The notes beneath the pieces were generated by a model. That model was not told the DNA's origin. It did no database searches and saw only the letters and a program-made list of their open reading frames with translations. Below, one piece after another: positions 61,075 to 62,829 of a DNA stretch of 64,000 nucleotides (position 1 is the stretch's first letter; the number at the start of each line of letters is the position of its first letter). The stretch comes from Eledone cirrhosa (lineage: Eukaryota > Mollusca > Cephalopoda > Octopoda > Eledonidae): the NCBI GenBank assembly GCA_964016885.1, contig OZ024748.1, forward strand, positions 27,171,015-27,235,014, in the 5' to 3' direction. A program made the translations under genes and the position numbers.

Positions 61075-61926
61075 TCGGTATACAAGGATGCAATTCACTT
61101 CAAGCACTCAACGTCATGTTACTTCTTTAAAACAAGGATGGGTGGTTTTGTTTCATAGAACGAAGCATTTTTAACTGTGTTAGTATCTAAGGGACTCTAA
61201 TGTCATTGAATTTAACTACTGATAAATACAAGATGTTGCTGGATTCATCCAGTCTAAAGAGGATTGGATGTCATTTCCTTAAAACAGGCCATGATTAAAA
61301 GATATTAGCCCAATTTGCTGCACAGTCAGATTGAACTCAAGACTTTGTGATTGTAGGAAAACGTTTTAACCACACAGCCATGGCTACATCTATCTAAGAT
61401 CAATCCATCTTTAGATTTTGGTTAGGCTATATCGATGTTATTTATCTGTACAGAAAGAGCTTTCAAAAATTACTGCTTTATAAACTAATGAATTCCTACT
61501 AAACTGGAACTCTTTAAAATGGCTGGTTTTGTTTCATAGAACCAGAGGCATTTGTGGTTGAGCTGGTATCAAAAGGGTTAATGAAGAAATTGGAAGGATT
61601 TATTAAAATTAAGATGTTATGTGTAACTTAATTTAACAGAAGGTTCTTATTTAAAATTAAATAAGAACTTTTTAAAATGGATGGTTTTGTTTCATAGAAC
61701 CAAAGGTAGTTTGGAGCTTGACTGATTTTAACAATTAACTCTTAATTTCTTTTCAAGGTATTCATCGTTGTACCAATTGTGATGTTGATTGTATCTGTAT
61801 ATCTGGTGGTAGCGCCAATTGTACAGAACCCACAATTGGGTTTTCTCTATGCCTTCCTCGTAATTGTTGGAGGTCTAATATTCTACTTCCCTTTTGTCTT
61901 CTTCAAACTCCAATTGCCGTGTATGG
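27212..61926 (+). CDS. SLC7A9: SLC7 light-chain amino acid transporter (b(0,+)AT-like), 11 coding exons, 3' end outside view
   Basis: Joining 27212-27287, 32560-32661, 45329-45571, 47217-47342, 48469-48568, 49737-49781, 56987-57110, 58007-58110, 58604-58700, 59594-59743 and 61758-61926 gives 1336 nt with no stop (445 residues plus one base). Every intron is GT-AG and every phase agrees. The protein starts [16 protein letters not shown]. It has the TM1 substrate-site motif [11 protein letters not shown] (residues 25-35), [15 protein letters not shown], Cys125 in the TM3-TM4 loop (position of the disulfide to the SLC3 heavy chain), [20 protein letters not shown] (TM6), [16 protein letters not shown] and [17 protein letters not shown] and AANG(S/T)CFT favour SLC7A9 over the LAT or y+LAT branches. 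By family it would exchange cationic and neutral amino acids across the plasma membrane with an SLC3 partner. Mammalian b(0,+)AT is about 487 residues, so only a short cytosolic tail is missing. No promoter was recognised; a possible 5' UTR acceptor (TTCTGTTTTAG) ends at 27135. Confidence 0.93.
27303..28860 (+). repeat. 45-bp tandem repeat array in SLC7 intron 1 (about 34 units)
   Basis: The unit CATTAACCCTTTGTTACCAT + ATTTCTAATGAGACACTGTC + TATGT repeats head-to-tail. Variants include ACACT/ACATT, TTACC/TTAAC and a shorter AAAGGCAGTCTGT form at three places. The period is a multiple of three, so open frames of up to 160 codons arise from it; these are not genes. The unit start (TTAACCCTTT...TTTCTAATGA) matches the terminus of the MITE that follows the array. 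Confidence 0.95.
28838..28990 (+). mobile_element. TTAA-type MITE, family A, adjoining the array
   Basis: CATTAACCCTTTCCTTCCCACATTTCTAATGAAAGACAG-type start (28836 on), then GATTTAGTAATATAATCAAC and GGTTTTGGAACATAACTTAA. The same interior lies reversed at 57683-57905. It is the likely source of the 45-bp unit. Confidence 0.55.
29023..29637 (+). repeat. Dispersed repeat R600, copy 1 (full)
   Basis: From GGTGGCTGCCAACTCGTTTT to GGTGACCTGACATAACA. Copies 2 (29809-30096) and 3 (31779-32318) share successive blocks such as TTTCGAGTACGGCCAC, AAGCAATGCCTGTGCCGTGA and GGTTGTACTGGGATACATG. No frame is conserved between the copies. The element class is unknown to me. Confidence 0.7.
29638..29808. repeat. 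TATA/CATACATA microsatellite
   Basis: Blocks of (TA)n separated by CATACATA at about 30-bp spacing, lying between two R600 copies. Tyr/Ile-rich minus frames here are artefacts. Confidence 0.85.
29809..30096 (+). repeat. R600, copy 2 (3'-truncated)
   Basis: Almost identical to 29023-29310 up to AACCAAGAT, then replaced by CATA repeat (30097-30165) and a C13 run near 30215. The high identity suggests local duplication with copy 1. Confidence 0.7.
30097..30470. other. CATA repeat, C-run and unassigned sequence
   Basis: No gene is seen. The sequence 30235-30470 shows no match within the window. Confidence 0.4.
30470..31560 (-). pseudogene. Decayed RTE/BovB-type LINE reverse transcriptase
   Basis: Minus strand in order: [17 protein letters not shown] (31545), [20 protein letters not shown] (31225), [18 protein letters not shown] (31090), then [20 protein letters not shown] and [18 protein letters not shown] (30860-30780, RT motif A), [18 protein letters not shown], ending in scrambled frames near 30470. 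Several frameshifts. It is a different family from the three RTE copies at 37-45 kb. The YADD part is not visible. Confidence 0.65.
31779..32318 (+). repeat. R600, copy 3 (diverged)
   Basis: GGCTGCAACTCGATTTCGAG through TTTATATCAGAATGACC to CCAGGTTGTACTGGGTTACA. About the same length as copy 1 but more diverged, and it contains an A12 run. Confidence 0.6.
32325..32518 (+). repeat. RTE/SINE tail repeat
   Basis: CACTGTAAACGTAGTTGGTG, GTTAGGAAGGGCATCCAGCC, CCCATGCTAGCGTAGAAGAT, then (GATGAT)n at 32480-32518. No tRNA head. It ends 40 bp before exon 2. Confidence 0.65.
32560..32661 (+). CDS. SLC7A9: SLC7 exon 2
   Basis: Acceptor TTATTCAG, donor GTGAGT, phase 1 at both ends. Residues 26-60: the rest of the GSGIF motif, loop EASQSVGL and most of TM2 ([14 protein letters not shown]). 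The GSGIF backbone contacts the amino-acid substrate in APC-fold carriers. Confidence 0.93.
32790..33493 (-). pseudogene. Tx1-like LINE RT fragment
   Basis: Minus strand: [84 protein letters not shown] followed by a deletion of the KAFDRV block, then [15 protein letters not shown] and [19 protein letters not shown]. It is the same family as copies A, B and D but older. Motif A is damaged and the piece ends before YADD. Confidence 0.75.
33440..33745 (+). pseudogene. LINE pre-RT fragment (basic helical region)
   Basis: [20 protein letters not shown], then [20 protein letters not shown] and, after a frameshift, [18 protein letters not shown]. The KQKV.AKA.RIRR pattern followed by a W(I) segment is typical of the linker before the RT in several invertebrate LINEs. 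It joins directly to the minus-strand Tx1 piece. Confidence 0.45.
33752..34130. repeat. Imperfect duplication of about 90 bp, 290 bp apart
   Basis: GGTTGGAAGTAAACTAAGAG...AAGATAATTTGGGAT (33755-33842) recurs as GGTTGGAAGGAAACAAAGAG...GAGATAATTTGGGAT (34047-34130). The spacer is A/G-rich with internal GAAAAGGAAATTTT repeats. Non-coding. Confidence 0.6.
34148..34480 (-). repeat. Penelope-like terminus, single arm
   Basis: TTGTTATACTTTGGGAGGGT at 34150 and the region TCTGTGACCTCCTCAGTGA match the fold-back arms. The hammerhead-like motif is degenerate here (TTTTGTGACACAGTCTGTGA). There is no inverted partner, so this is a single diverged copy of the arm. Confidence 0.6.
34520..35905 (+). pseudogene. 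Penelope-like RT/GIY-YIG coding remnant
   Basis: Frames in order: [20 protein letters not shown] (34538-34598; the GLPMGSSL motif), [20 protein letters not shown], frameshift, [20 protein letters not shown] (34667 on, catalytic YVDD), [52 protein letters not shown]. After the SINE comes a GIY-YIG part: [47 protein letters not shown], then [18 protein letters not shown]-like VYRL, YIG, Arg, Glu and Asn positions are all visible. Frameshifts and the SINE make it inactive. Confidence 0.75.
35283..35622 (+). repeat. Full-length tRNA-derived SINE (S3) with RTE-type tail
   Basis: The head TGGCTTAGTGGTTAGAGCAT (A-box) and GTTGTGAGTTCAATTCTCAG (B-box) looks tRNA-like. The body has TTGAGCAAGACACTTTATTT. 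The 3' part CACCCAGCACTCACTGTAAA + TGAGGTTGGTGTTAGGAAGG + GCATCCAGCTGTAGAAATCA matches the 3' UTR of the RTE copy ending at 42100 almost base for base. It ends in (GATGAT)n. It is inserted inside the PLE nuclease region. Confidence 0.85.
35936..37290. other. Long non-coding stretch of intron 2
   Basis: I see no gene, and no frame has recognisable domains. 35940-36160 may be the PLE 3' UTR. The rest is AT-rich and unmatched in the window. Confidence 0.45.
37322..38860 (+). mobile_element. RTE LINE copy 1, 5'-truncated
   Basis: Starts within the RT at ATCATCGTTAACTG next to TATA...ATATC, a microhomology with the ATATCATC end of the flank. It runs through the stop at 38797 and ends AAAATACATGATGATGATGA. 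It lacks the roughly 300-bp SINE-like 3' UTR carried by copies 2 and 3. The coding part is nearly identical to copy 2 in inverse orientation. Confidence 0.85.
37324..38797 (+). pseudogene. RTE LINE RT and C-terminal domain (copy 1)
   Basis: [20 protein letters not shown], then [18 protein letters not shown] one-base insertion near 37588 disrupts DLEKAFDRV (reads KAYRQSPPL). The second frame is open to 38797: [33 protein letters not shown] (catalytic YADD), a PHD-like Cys/His cluster with one Cys changed to Tyr (CSVY), then [20 protein letters not shown] and [12 protein letters not shown]. One frameshift plus 5' truncation inactivates it. Confidence 0.8.
38875..42057 (-). mobile_element. RTE LINE copy 2, lacking only the N-terminal endonuclease start
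   Basis: Reverse orientation: begins at 42057 next to TA repeat, has a 932-codon open frame (42023-39225), a 3' UTR with the shared tail GTTAGGAAGGGCATCCAACT, and ends (GATGAT)n at 38875. No target-site duplication could be recognised in the TA flanks. Confidence 0.85.
39225..42023 (-). CDS. RTE LINE endonuclease-reverse transcriptase (932 aa open frame)
   Basis: Uninterrupted from the first Met; the frame is open upstream to 42057, where the element is truncated. The APE-type endonuclease lacks its first ~100 residues but keeps [36 protein letters not shown] and [10 protein letters not shown]. Next come a basic, helical region, then the [47 protein letters not shown] (motif A), [11 protein letters not shown] and LLYADDLTL (40182-40193). 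Between RT and C-terminus lies a PHD-like C4HC3 pattern (about 39890-40025) in which one Cys is Phe (CPKF). The C-terminus has HGSETW and [10 protein letters not shown]. In RTE elements one polyprotein nicks DNA and primes cDNA at the nick. The endonuclease truncation makes this copy defective, although the RT looks intact. Confidence 0.85.
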   Translation of the reverse strand: MNDRIIKIRLVLNRTTVTVISAYAPQSGLPGTIKDRFYETLMLTTSQISDSDYIIIAGDLNGHVGQHCDGYDEIHGGYGFGTRNEEGSRILEFCDANNLTICNTNFKKRDNHLITYRSGEHTSQVDYILTRRRDRVSVVNTKSLPHEECTSQHRLIISDLIVRTRRTRQQKRTILRRKIWKLKDPTARNKFQSILLDAFDSKEEHLESDNIEGQWEFLKANLLLATDEVCGWSRPVGRRRVTWWWNSKVEGSIKAKKQAWKVWRDGGSREDYQVARREARRQVYLARREAEERKFKHVLQRDDQKREVFRIARQCVKENRDIVGEKCVLNDDGILAITDADKKVAWKCHYERLLNEENKWEKDSLPHIDPIEGPAVLVEGSIINKAIKDMKTGKAAGPTEIVAEMLKASGTVGHTMVTRIVNQVVQNGVVPKDWHSSIIVNCYKGKGDALDRSNYRGIKLIDQVMKVTEKVIAQLIRERIDLDEMQFGFVSGKSTTDALFIVRQLQEKYLAKGKPLYLAFVDLEKAFDRVPRSIIWWALRKLGVDEWLVRAIQAMYKETVSKVRINNEYSEEFSVKVGVHQGSVLSPLLFIIALQAITEEFKTGCPWELLYADDLTLIAESMAELEKKFQTWKHGLESKGLKINLAKTKVLVCRKENKAAVPSGKWSCSVCRKGVGRNSILCPKFKVWVHKRCSGITGKLTKNIDFTCGRCSGAISSSKCPPNTSSFNCAEGSIEIVDSFRYLGDKISSGGGCSESTVARVRTGWKKFRELIPLLAAKGFSLKMKGRLYDACIRTAMLHGSETWALCAEDIRRLERNEACMLHWMCNSNIRERQSINELRKKLEIRGIRCCLLERRLRWYGHVMRMKVDSCITKCRAIKIDGSHGIGRPRKTWDELINSDLTHLHLSKTMSLDRDLWRYSVTEKTRLASRHL
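42058..42100. repeat. TA microsatellite between two RTE copies
   Basis: (TA)n with one phase break. It joins the truncated 5' end of copy 2 to the GATGAT tail of copy 3. Confidence 0.85.
42101..44698 (-). mobile_element. RTE LINE copy 3 (diverged subfamily), 5'-truncated
   Basis: Reverse orientation: RT preceded by part of the endonuclease-RT linker, stop at 42407, then a 3' UTR with CACCCAGCACTCACTGTAAA and GGTGTTAGGAAGGGCATCC, ending in (GATGAT)n. Protein differs from copy 2 at many sites, so it is a separate subfamily. A G14 run lies at about 42378-42390. Confidence 0.85.
42407..44698 (-). pseudogene. RTE LINE reverse transcriptase (copy 3), one nonsense codon
   Basis: Starts [19 protein letters not shown]. 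It is open through [38 protein letters not shown] and [16 protein letters not shown], then TGG changed to TAG at about 43590. The frame continues [34 protein letters not shown], an intact PHD-like cluster (CSVC, CPKC, HKRC, CSSC) and [20 protein letters not shown] to 42407. A single stop and the 5' truncation are the only obvious lesions. Confidence 0.8.
44699..45215 (-). repeat. Cluster of three S1 SINEs in the same orientation
   Basis: 44699-44885 is full length (tRNA head CGCCATGCTTTGACGCATAG on the minus strand). 44886-44985 is a body-only copy. 44990-45215 is a diverged copy with an internal duplication GGTAAAGCTAACTTCTG. They adjoin the 5' end of RTE copy 3. Confidence 0.75.
45249..45306 (+). 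repeat. 58-bp duplicate of the intron 2 / exon 3 junction
   Basis: TATAATGTTCTTTCACCTTC + TCTAGCTTACAGAGAACTGG precedes the true junction (TATAATGTTCTT from 45307). It copies the polypyrimidine tract and the first ~29 bases of exon 3. The copy has lost the ACAG acceptor before CTTCTC and gained a TTACAG 13 bases further in. No frame continues through it. Confidence 0.75.
45329..45571 (+). CDS. SLC7A9: SLC7 exon 3
   Basis: Acceptor TTTTTTACAG, donor GTAAGT, phase 1 both ends. Residues 60-141: end of TM2 with [19 protein letters not shown]3 ([20 protein letters not shown]) and the extracellular loop with Cys125, then KCLAAAAI of TM4. Cys125 aligns with the cysteine that links light chains to SLC3A1/SLC3A2. 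Confidence 0.95.
45630..45795 (-). repeat. PLE-type terminal repeat
   Basis: Non-coding. It carries the motif at 45729-45757 and shares GCAGGAAGAGGGTC with the window start. It is flanked by CA and TA repeats. Confidence 0.4.
45729..45757 (-). ncRNA. Hammerhead-like motif, weak stem II
   Basis: Minus strand CCTGATGAAGTACTAGTGTC then CGAAACGTT. The CTGATGA and GAAAC boxes are perfect, but the middle can form only a poor stem, so it may be decayed. Confidence 0.3.
45888..46060. repeat. TA/CA microsatellites with PLE-end scrap
   Basis: (TA)n over about 60 bp, CATATA, then 45985-46040 repeats the sequence ending TGTGTTGTTATTTCTGTTTAC seen at 130-160 and 57505-57530. Confidence 0.6.
46070..46240 (-). 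repeat. PLE-type terminal repeat fragment
   Basis: Minus strand ACCTGATGATGTCACTGGAT, then CATACTGAACCCGGTCA. A CTGATGA box is present but the partner box reads GAACC. Tentative. 46241-46610 shows nothing recognisable. Confidence 0.3.
46610..46668. repeat. TA microsatellite
   Basis: About 28 TA units next to the hairpin. Confidence 0.9.
46747..46860. repeat. 114-bp inverted repeat (57-bp arms, 1-nt loop)
   Basis: The left arm TAGGAAAAAGTATGACCCCG...CGGCTATTTCTGG and the right arm CCAGAAATAGCCG...CGGGTTCATACTTTTTCCTA pair with about four mismatches around a single central A. TA repeats flank both sides. Non-coding. Confidence 0.9.
46978..47165 (-). repeat. tRNA-derived SINE (S1), full length
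   Basis: Minus strand head GGCAGTATCGGTAGAGGGTC, B-box AAGTTCAAATCCCGCC, body and AACAATTATTATTACTG tail. It ends about 50 bp before exon 4. Confidence 0.8.
47217..47342 (+). CDS. SLC7A9: SLC7 exon 4
   Basis: Acceptor TCTATCCAG, donor GTAATT (non-consensus +4/+5), phase 1 both ends. Residues 141-183: rest of TM4 ([18 protein letters not shown]) and TM5 ([20 protein letters not shown]). Confidence 0.93.
47645..47945 (-). repeat. Two S1 SINE copies in tandem
   Basis: 47645-47790 and 47797-47945, same orientation, each starting after CATTTGTAATATAATTGTTT. The shared flank ATTTGTAATATAAT (47637, 47790 and 47934) looks like repeated target sequence or a tandem duplication. Confidence 0.7.
48016..48402. 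repeat. 19-bp tandem repeat in intron 4
   Basis: The unit AACTACACAAGTAGGGATC repeats about 20 times. Alternating variants are CAGAAGTAGGGATC, CACAAGCAGAGGTT and TAGACAAGTAGG. A higher-order pattern of three units (two GGGATC, one AGGTT) repeats at least three times in the first half. No spacers, so not CRISPR. Confidence 0.9.
48469..48568 (+). CDS. SLC7A9: SLC7 exon 5
   Basis: Acceptor TAATTCAG, donor GTGAGT, enters in phase 1 and leaves in phase 2. Residues 183-216: extracellular [16 protein letters not shown] and TM6 with [14 protein letters not shown], the unwound substrate-binding segment in APC-fold transporters. The Trp-Ala-Tyr-Asp-Gly pattern is b(0,+)AT-like. Confidence 0.95.
48615..49040 (+). 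repeat. Two SINE-like copies (S1 and a related tRNA-headed unit)
   Basis: 48615-48845: diverged S1 (GAGTTCAAATCCCGCTG B-box; GGGTCAATAAAGTAAAGTAC). 48860-49040: head TCGATTGGCAGAGTTGTTAG, B-box CAGTTCAAATCCTGC and a GTACTGGGGTCAAAAT body, a related family. Confidence 0.6.
49036..49083 (+). repeat. Near-perfect 47-bp copy of 45835-45882
   Basis: GGGAGAAAAAAACACATGTG + CATATTCAGTCGGCTATCTT + ATATAAA is present at both places, differing by one A in the A-run, with unrelated flanks. Confidence 0.85.
49130..49395 (+). repeat. S1-type SINE with internally amplified segment
   Basis: A SINE body in which AATAAAGTACCAGTCATGTA + TTGGTGTCAATAT occurs four times in a row (about 49196-49330) before the normal end GCTGGCCTTGTGCCAATTTT. 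The tRNA head is degenerate. Confidence 0.65.
49398..49718. repeat. Short tandem repeat TTATATTTAGTACC
   Basis: 14-17-bp units (TTATATTTAGTACC, TTATTATATTTAGTACC, TTATATTTACTACC) about 20 times, ending 18 bp before exon 6. It could lengthen or alter the branch-point region. Confidence 0.85.
49737..49781 (+). CDS. SLC7A9: SLC7 exon 6 (45-bp microexon-like)
   Basis: Acceptor TCAACCCAG, donor GTCTGT, phase 2 both ends. Residues 216-231: [14 protein letters not shown], the conserved loop after TM6. At 45 nt it could be skipped in frame, but loss of this family-conserved loop would probably be harmful. Confidence 0.93.
49790..50035. repeat. Tandem repeat of about 22-24 bp
   Basis: Units such as GTACACATTACATATTCTATTT repeat about 11 times with variants (CGCATTATATAATCTATTTG). 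The open frame through it is an artefact starting in exon 6. Confidence 0.8.
50105..50350. repeat. TAG/CAG trinucleotide block
   Basis: TAGTAG with CAG and TGG variants. Non-coding. Confidence 0.9.
50351..50495 (+). repeat. S1 SINE body
   Basis: GGGTCGTTGATAAAATAAAG, then GTCGCTGGCCTTATACCAAA and GTAGAAATAATTATAATTAT. Head lost. Confidence 0.6.
50525..50635 (+). mobile_element. Tx1-like LINE 3' terminus in TCTA repeat
   Basis: TATC repeat, a ~40-bp terminal piece TACCCTTCTTTTGTGCCCCT + GTGGCTAATAAAGAAACA, then TATC repeat again and (TA)n. Extreme 5' truncation; the next Tx1-like element starts right after it. Confidence 0.75.
50876..52777 (+). CDS. Tx1-like LINE ORF1 protein, intact (633 aa)
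   Basis: No stop or frameshift. I prefer the Met at 50876 ([15 protein letters not shown]); the frame is open to an earlier Met at 50840 within A-rich sequence. An acidic/Asn-rich N-terminus is followed by [70 protein letters not shown] and [22 protein letters not shown] knuckle [14 protein letters not shown] starts at residue ~319, then a long Pro/Thr/Gln tail with basic IKRKKRKH and a C-terminal block [11 protein letters not shown]...[17 protein letters not shown] that copy A shares. By analogy it coats LINE RNA. It is the only full ORF1 in the window. Confidence 0.85.
   Translation: MLNEANENSGGGTAVRVVSSHALVPPSFPTNVIEKEGKIKIKTDESAEKNDENTNLDMDSNNEKKKFEKLHDNTNTTNKDITTTKITFENNTITESKADDRVKISFAQKTKKSLTYIPENISDVARRITDAKQYISEGENGILSVKMPQELTKDIESRTVVFRTINNTSKKPEQPSQADIKTVLTEVLNETTFIRKDRLYGSLAIIMKNESATKKCALSPIRSKNFTFYPSYMGKRTQRIWLDAMMPDVDYCWLIAGFIDPVNDNVISIGKTTGNAFSGTGIELVVQMKPERIAQIPDRILLEGHGYINISVEGKRPSCHVCAGRGHLKAACPQLNKKKTLLPTPAPPPPQQQINKQQNLVPPNPSLSKTTPPPQHKQSQHITPKQNTGPPNPSLNKTTQPPQTQHTTQSNIVTSISPTKKTNTETLPANIPLPSNTEDNPTNSEEETESFRQIKRKKRKHVQNTQGQTTPTQISTQSNKTENTPPATNKTKPAPPLFETLTPSEKKTLHYTYINRNNNKLNELIYNNPSVQTEGVNFVSSENYPHLKLIKIPMNLYQKLKKDFKEDVGPPSVKPINRVLLKSFPPPLPLPNTTPNTPTPPHTDDPTPPQDTPSPNTPDLMEVVQPEPREAER
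52811..55693 (+). pseudogene. Tx1-like LINE ORF2 (copy D), frameshifted and 3'-truncated
   Basis: [15 protein letters not shown] at 52811, 33 bp after ORF1. Compared with copy A, one base is lost near 53038 and one G gained in the G-run at 53875-53881. TGG becomes TAG at 55370. The intact parts show [46 protein letters not shown] and [15 protein letters not shown]. The C-terminal zinc-binding region is missing because the copy ends at 55693. Confidence 0.8.
55694..55910. other. Junction sequence and purine-rich DNA
   Basis: 55725-55780 (AGTTTCGCGTAAATC, ATATGGGGTTTTTCCGTG) looks like part of another dispersed repeat but has no second copy here. 55785-55900 is GAGA-rich. No gene. Confidence 0.4.
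55911..56745. repeat. 830-bp alternating TA/TG microsatellite
   Basis: Blocks of (TA)5-12 alternate with (TG)2-7. Both strands give 260-340-codon Tyr/Ile/Val/Cys or Thr/His/Ile frames that are artefacts. A CA tract follows at 56771-56801. Confidence 0.95.
56987..57110 (+). CDS. SLC7A9: SLC7 exon 7
   Basis: Acceptor TTTCATTATAG (weak pyrimidine tract), donor GTACGT, enters phase 2 and leaves phase 0. Residues 231-272: [20 protein letters not shown] (TM7) and [15 protein letters not shown]. Confidence 0.94.
57138..57270 (+). mobile_element. MITE family A fragment
   Basis: TTAACCCTTCCAGTATCATATTTCTAATGAATTA-type start, like the terminus at 28836 and the 45-bp array unit. The interior is diverged. 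Confidence 0.5.
57345..57560 (+). repeat. PLE-type terminal repeat with duplicated hammerhead-like motif
   Basis: Motif at 57383-57410, repeated at 57422-57449, then ACTATATCAAGCATTAAACT and GTACTGTGTTGTTTGCTTTG, which match the window start, then (TA)n. Confidence 0.5.
57383..57410 (+). ncRNA. Hammerhead-like motif (first of two)
   Basis: CTGATGA, AGGGCTAATATCA, GAAACGT. The second copy at 57422-57449 reads CTGATGAAGGGCTAATAACA with AAAAACGT in place of GAAACGT, so it has lost the catalytic-core G. The inner stem is weak in both. Confidence 0.35.
57683..57905 (-). mobile_element. MITE family A
   Basis: One end is TTAACCCTTTTGATACCAAA. The interior, reversed, contains GATTTAGTAATATAACTAAC and GTTTGGAACATAACTTAACA, as at 28890-28970. 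No coding. Confidence 0.55.
58007..58110 (+). CDS. SLC7A9: SLC7 exon 8
   Basis: Acceptor CTTTCCAG, donor GTGAGT, enters phase 0 and leaves phase 2. Residues 273-306: [20 protein letters not shown], then [14 protein letters not shown] (TM8, conserved GAANG). Confidence 0.95.
58150..58345. repeat. GGT/GAT trinucleotide block
   Basis: GGTGGT with GTT and GAT variants, plus a duplicated flank (TTCATC(A)TTATGGTTACATC at 58125 and 58351). Translations are artefacts. Confidence 0.85.
58604..58700 (+). CDS. SLC7A9: SLC7 exon 9
   Basis: Acceptor TGATCTTTAG, donor GTAAGT, enters phase 2 and leaves phase 0. Residues 307-339: [20 protein letters not shown] then [13 protein letters not shown], the conserved intracellular loop and start of TM9. 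Confidence 0.95.
58915..59262. repeat. ACA/CAACAA trinucleotide block
   Basis: ACAACA with CATCTACACAACAACA units. Asn/Thr/Gln frames are artefacts. Confidence 0.85.
59325..59536. mobile_element. MITE family B with TTAA flanks, complete
   Basis: TTAA at 59323, then CCCTTTAGCATTCACTTTAC at the left end, and GGTTTGAACATTAAAGGG then TTAA at the right end. The interior is as at 17511-17712. A TTAA target duplication with CCCTTT/AAAGGG inverted ends fits piggyBac-like mobilisation. Confidence 0.7.
59594..59743 (+). CDS. SLC7A9: SLC7 exon 10
   Basis: Acceptor ATTTCCAG, donor GTAAGT, phase 0 both ends. Residues 340-389: [20 protein letters not shown] (TM9), [20 protein letters not shown] (TM10) and [10 protein letters not shown]. 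Confidence 0.95.
59780..60427. mobile_element. MITE family B interrupted by a 440-bp insert
   Basis: The left part TTCACATTACTCTATATATA to CACATAATATTGAATC (59779-59851) and right part ATATGAGATTTTGAAAGT to TTGAACATTAAAGGGTTAA (60304-60427) are the two halves of the element at 59325-59536. Confidence 0.7.
59855..60303 (-). mobile_element. Insert inside MITE, possible solo LTR
   Basis: On the minus strand it starts TGTAGCAAGAGTTGCCTCCC, has a TATA-like CCTATAAAAGGGATAGG at about 60172-60190, and a candidate end CTGTCACAACA at about 59916. A TG...CA layout and TATA box suggest an LTR, but the edges do not coincide with the MITE breakpoints and no target duplication is clear. Confidence 0.35.
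60428..60838. other. Unassigned intron sequence with GATGAT scrap
   Basis: No gene. 60812-60838 ends GGACGTAAAATGATGATGAT, the end of an RTE/SINE tail. Confidence 0.45.
60839..61045 (-). repeat. tRNA-derived SINE (S2), head-truncated
   Basis: CTAAAGTCTGTCTTAAGCCA through GGGTTAAACCCCCAGCTATT and GAAGTGTTTTGCTCAAGAAA match the body of 15370-15642. It is followed by TA repeat at 61043-61070. Confidence 0.7.
61046..61757. other. Intron 10 remainder with MITE A fragments
   Basis: 61564-61735 contains ATCAAAAGGGTTAATGAAGA and AAGATGTTATGTGTAACTTA like family A. ATGG(C/A)TGGTTTTGTTTCATAGAAC occurs three times (61139, 61517, 61679), marking repeated MITE internal sequence. No coding. Confidence 0.45.
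61758..61926 (+). CDS. SLC7A9: SLC7 exon 11
   Basis: Acceptor TTTTCAAG, donor GTAAGT, enters phase 0 and leaves phase 1. Residues 390-445: [20 protein letters not shown] (TM11), [20 protein letters not shown] (TM12) and FKLQLPCMG. The C-terminal exon should follow but was not recognised before 64000. Confidence 0.93.
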
Positions 61927-62800
61927 GTAAGTATGATAATTCTTTATTTTTTAAACTTGCCAAACCAAATGGTTGAGAGGACTCTTCAGTTGTGTCAAAG
62001 ACATGACAACCTCTCTAGTGTTATTGTCCTGATAAAATGTGCTTAATACATTCTGTACAATATGAGATCATGCATAAGCTGAGTGCAGACCACAGCTCAT
62101 CTTATAGGTTAGTAACTTCAAATAAGTATTGACTTGGTCTATGACAATCCATCCAACCCTTGTTAGCCAGGAAAATAGATGTTAAATGTTGATATTGATG
62201 ATGTTTGAATTGTTTACTTAGAGGAAGAGCAATGTCCAATGGCTGATTAATCATAGGCTGATTAGGCTAGAGTGGGGCTCCCATAATATTTATGCAACCC
62301 CAAAATATTTAAGGGTTCCTAAATTAATGTTTTTGCTACCTTAAATAGCACTCAAGAGCCCTAATGAAATTTTCAGCTCAGAGCCTCATGTAAGTTTAAT
62401 CCAGCCCTGGCAGAGGCATTAATCGTTTTTCAAGGCCTCTGATACTTGTGGAGGAAGGAAGAAAATATTCCCCAGGTTGGAGACATGGTTTGAATGCATT
62501 GAAATGGGGTAGACTCTGCTAATGGCACACGAGGATCAGGTGGGGGTGCTAAACTGAGCCCTGGTTTAAGTCTAACACTCAAGAATTGAGCTACATTATA
62601 TATATATATATTAGGGTGTTTCATATTTATAGGGAAAATTTATATGGAATCACCTCATTTTATATGGAATCACCTCATGTCAATTTCGCCCTGAATCCAT
62701 TTCACATAATAGCTACACAGGCAAAAATATGAGAAGATACGGATATATTTAGGGGTTACATAGTTTGGTACTTCAACACTTGTTGATTGTAGCCAGGCTC
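61927..62800. other. Intron/3' region without recognised gene
   Basis: No convincing terminal SLC7 exon. A short tandem TTTATATGGAATCACCTCA (two copies) lies at 62639-62676, and TA repeat at 62596-62608. Confidence 0.4.
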
Positions 62801-62829
62801 CTCTACACCACGATTAAAGTTGACTCTTG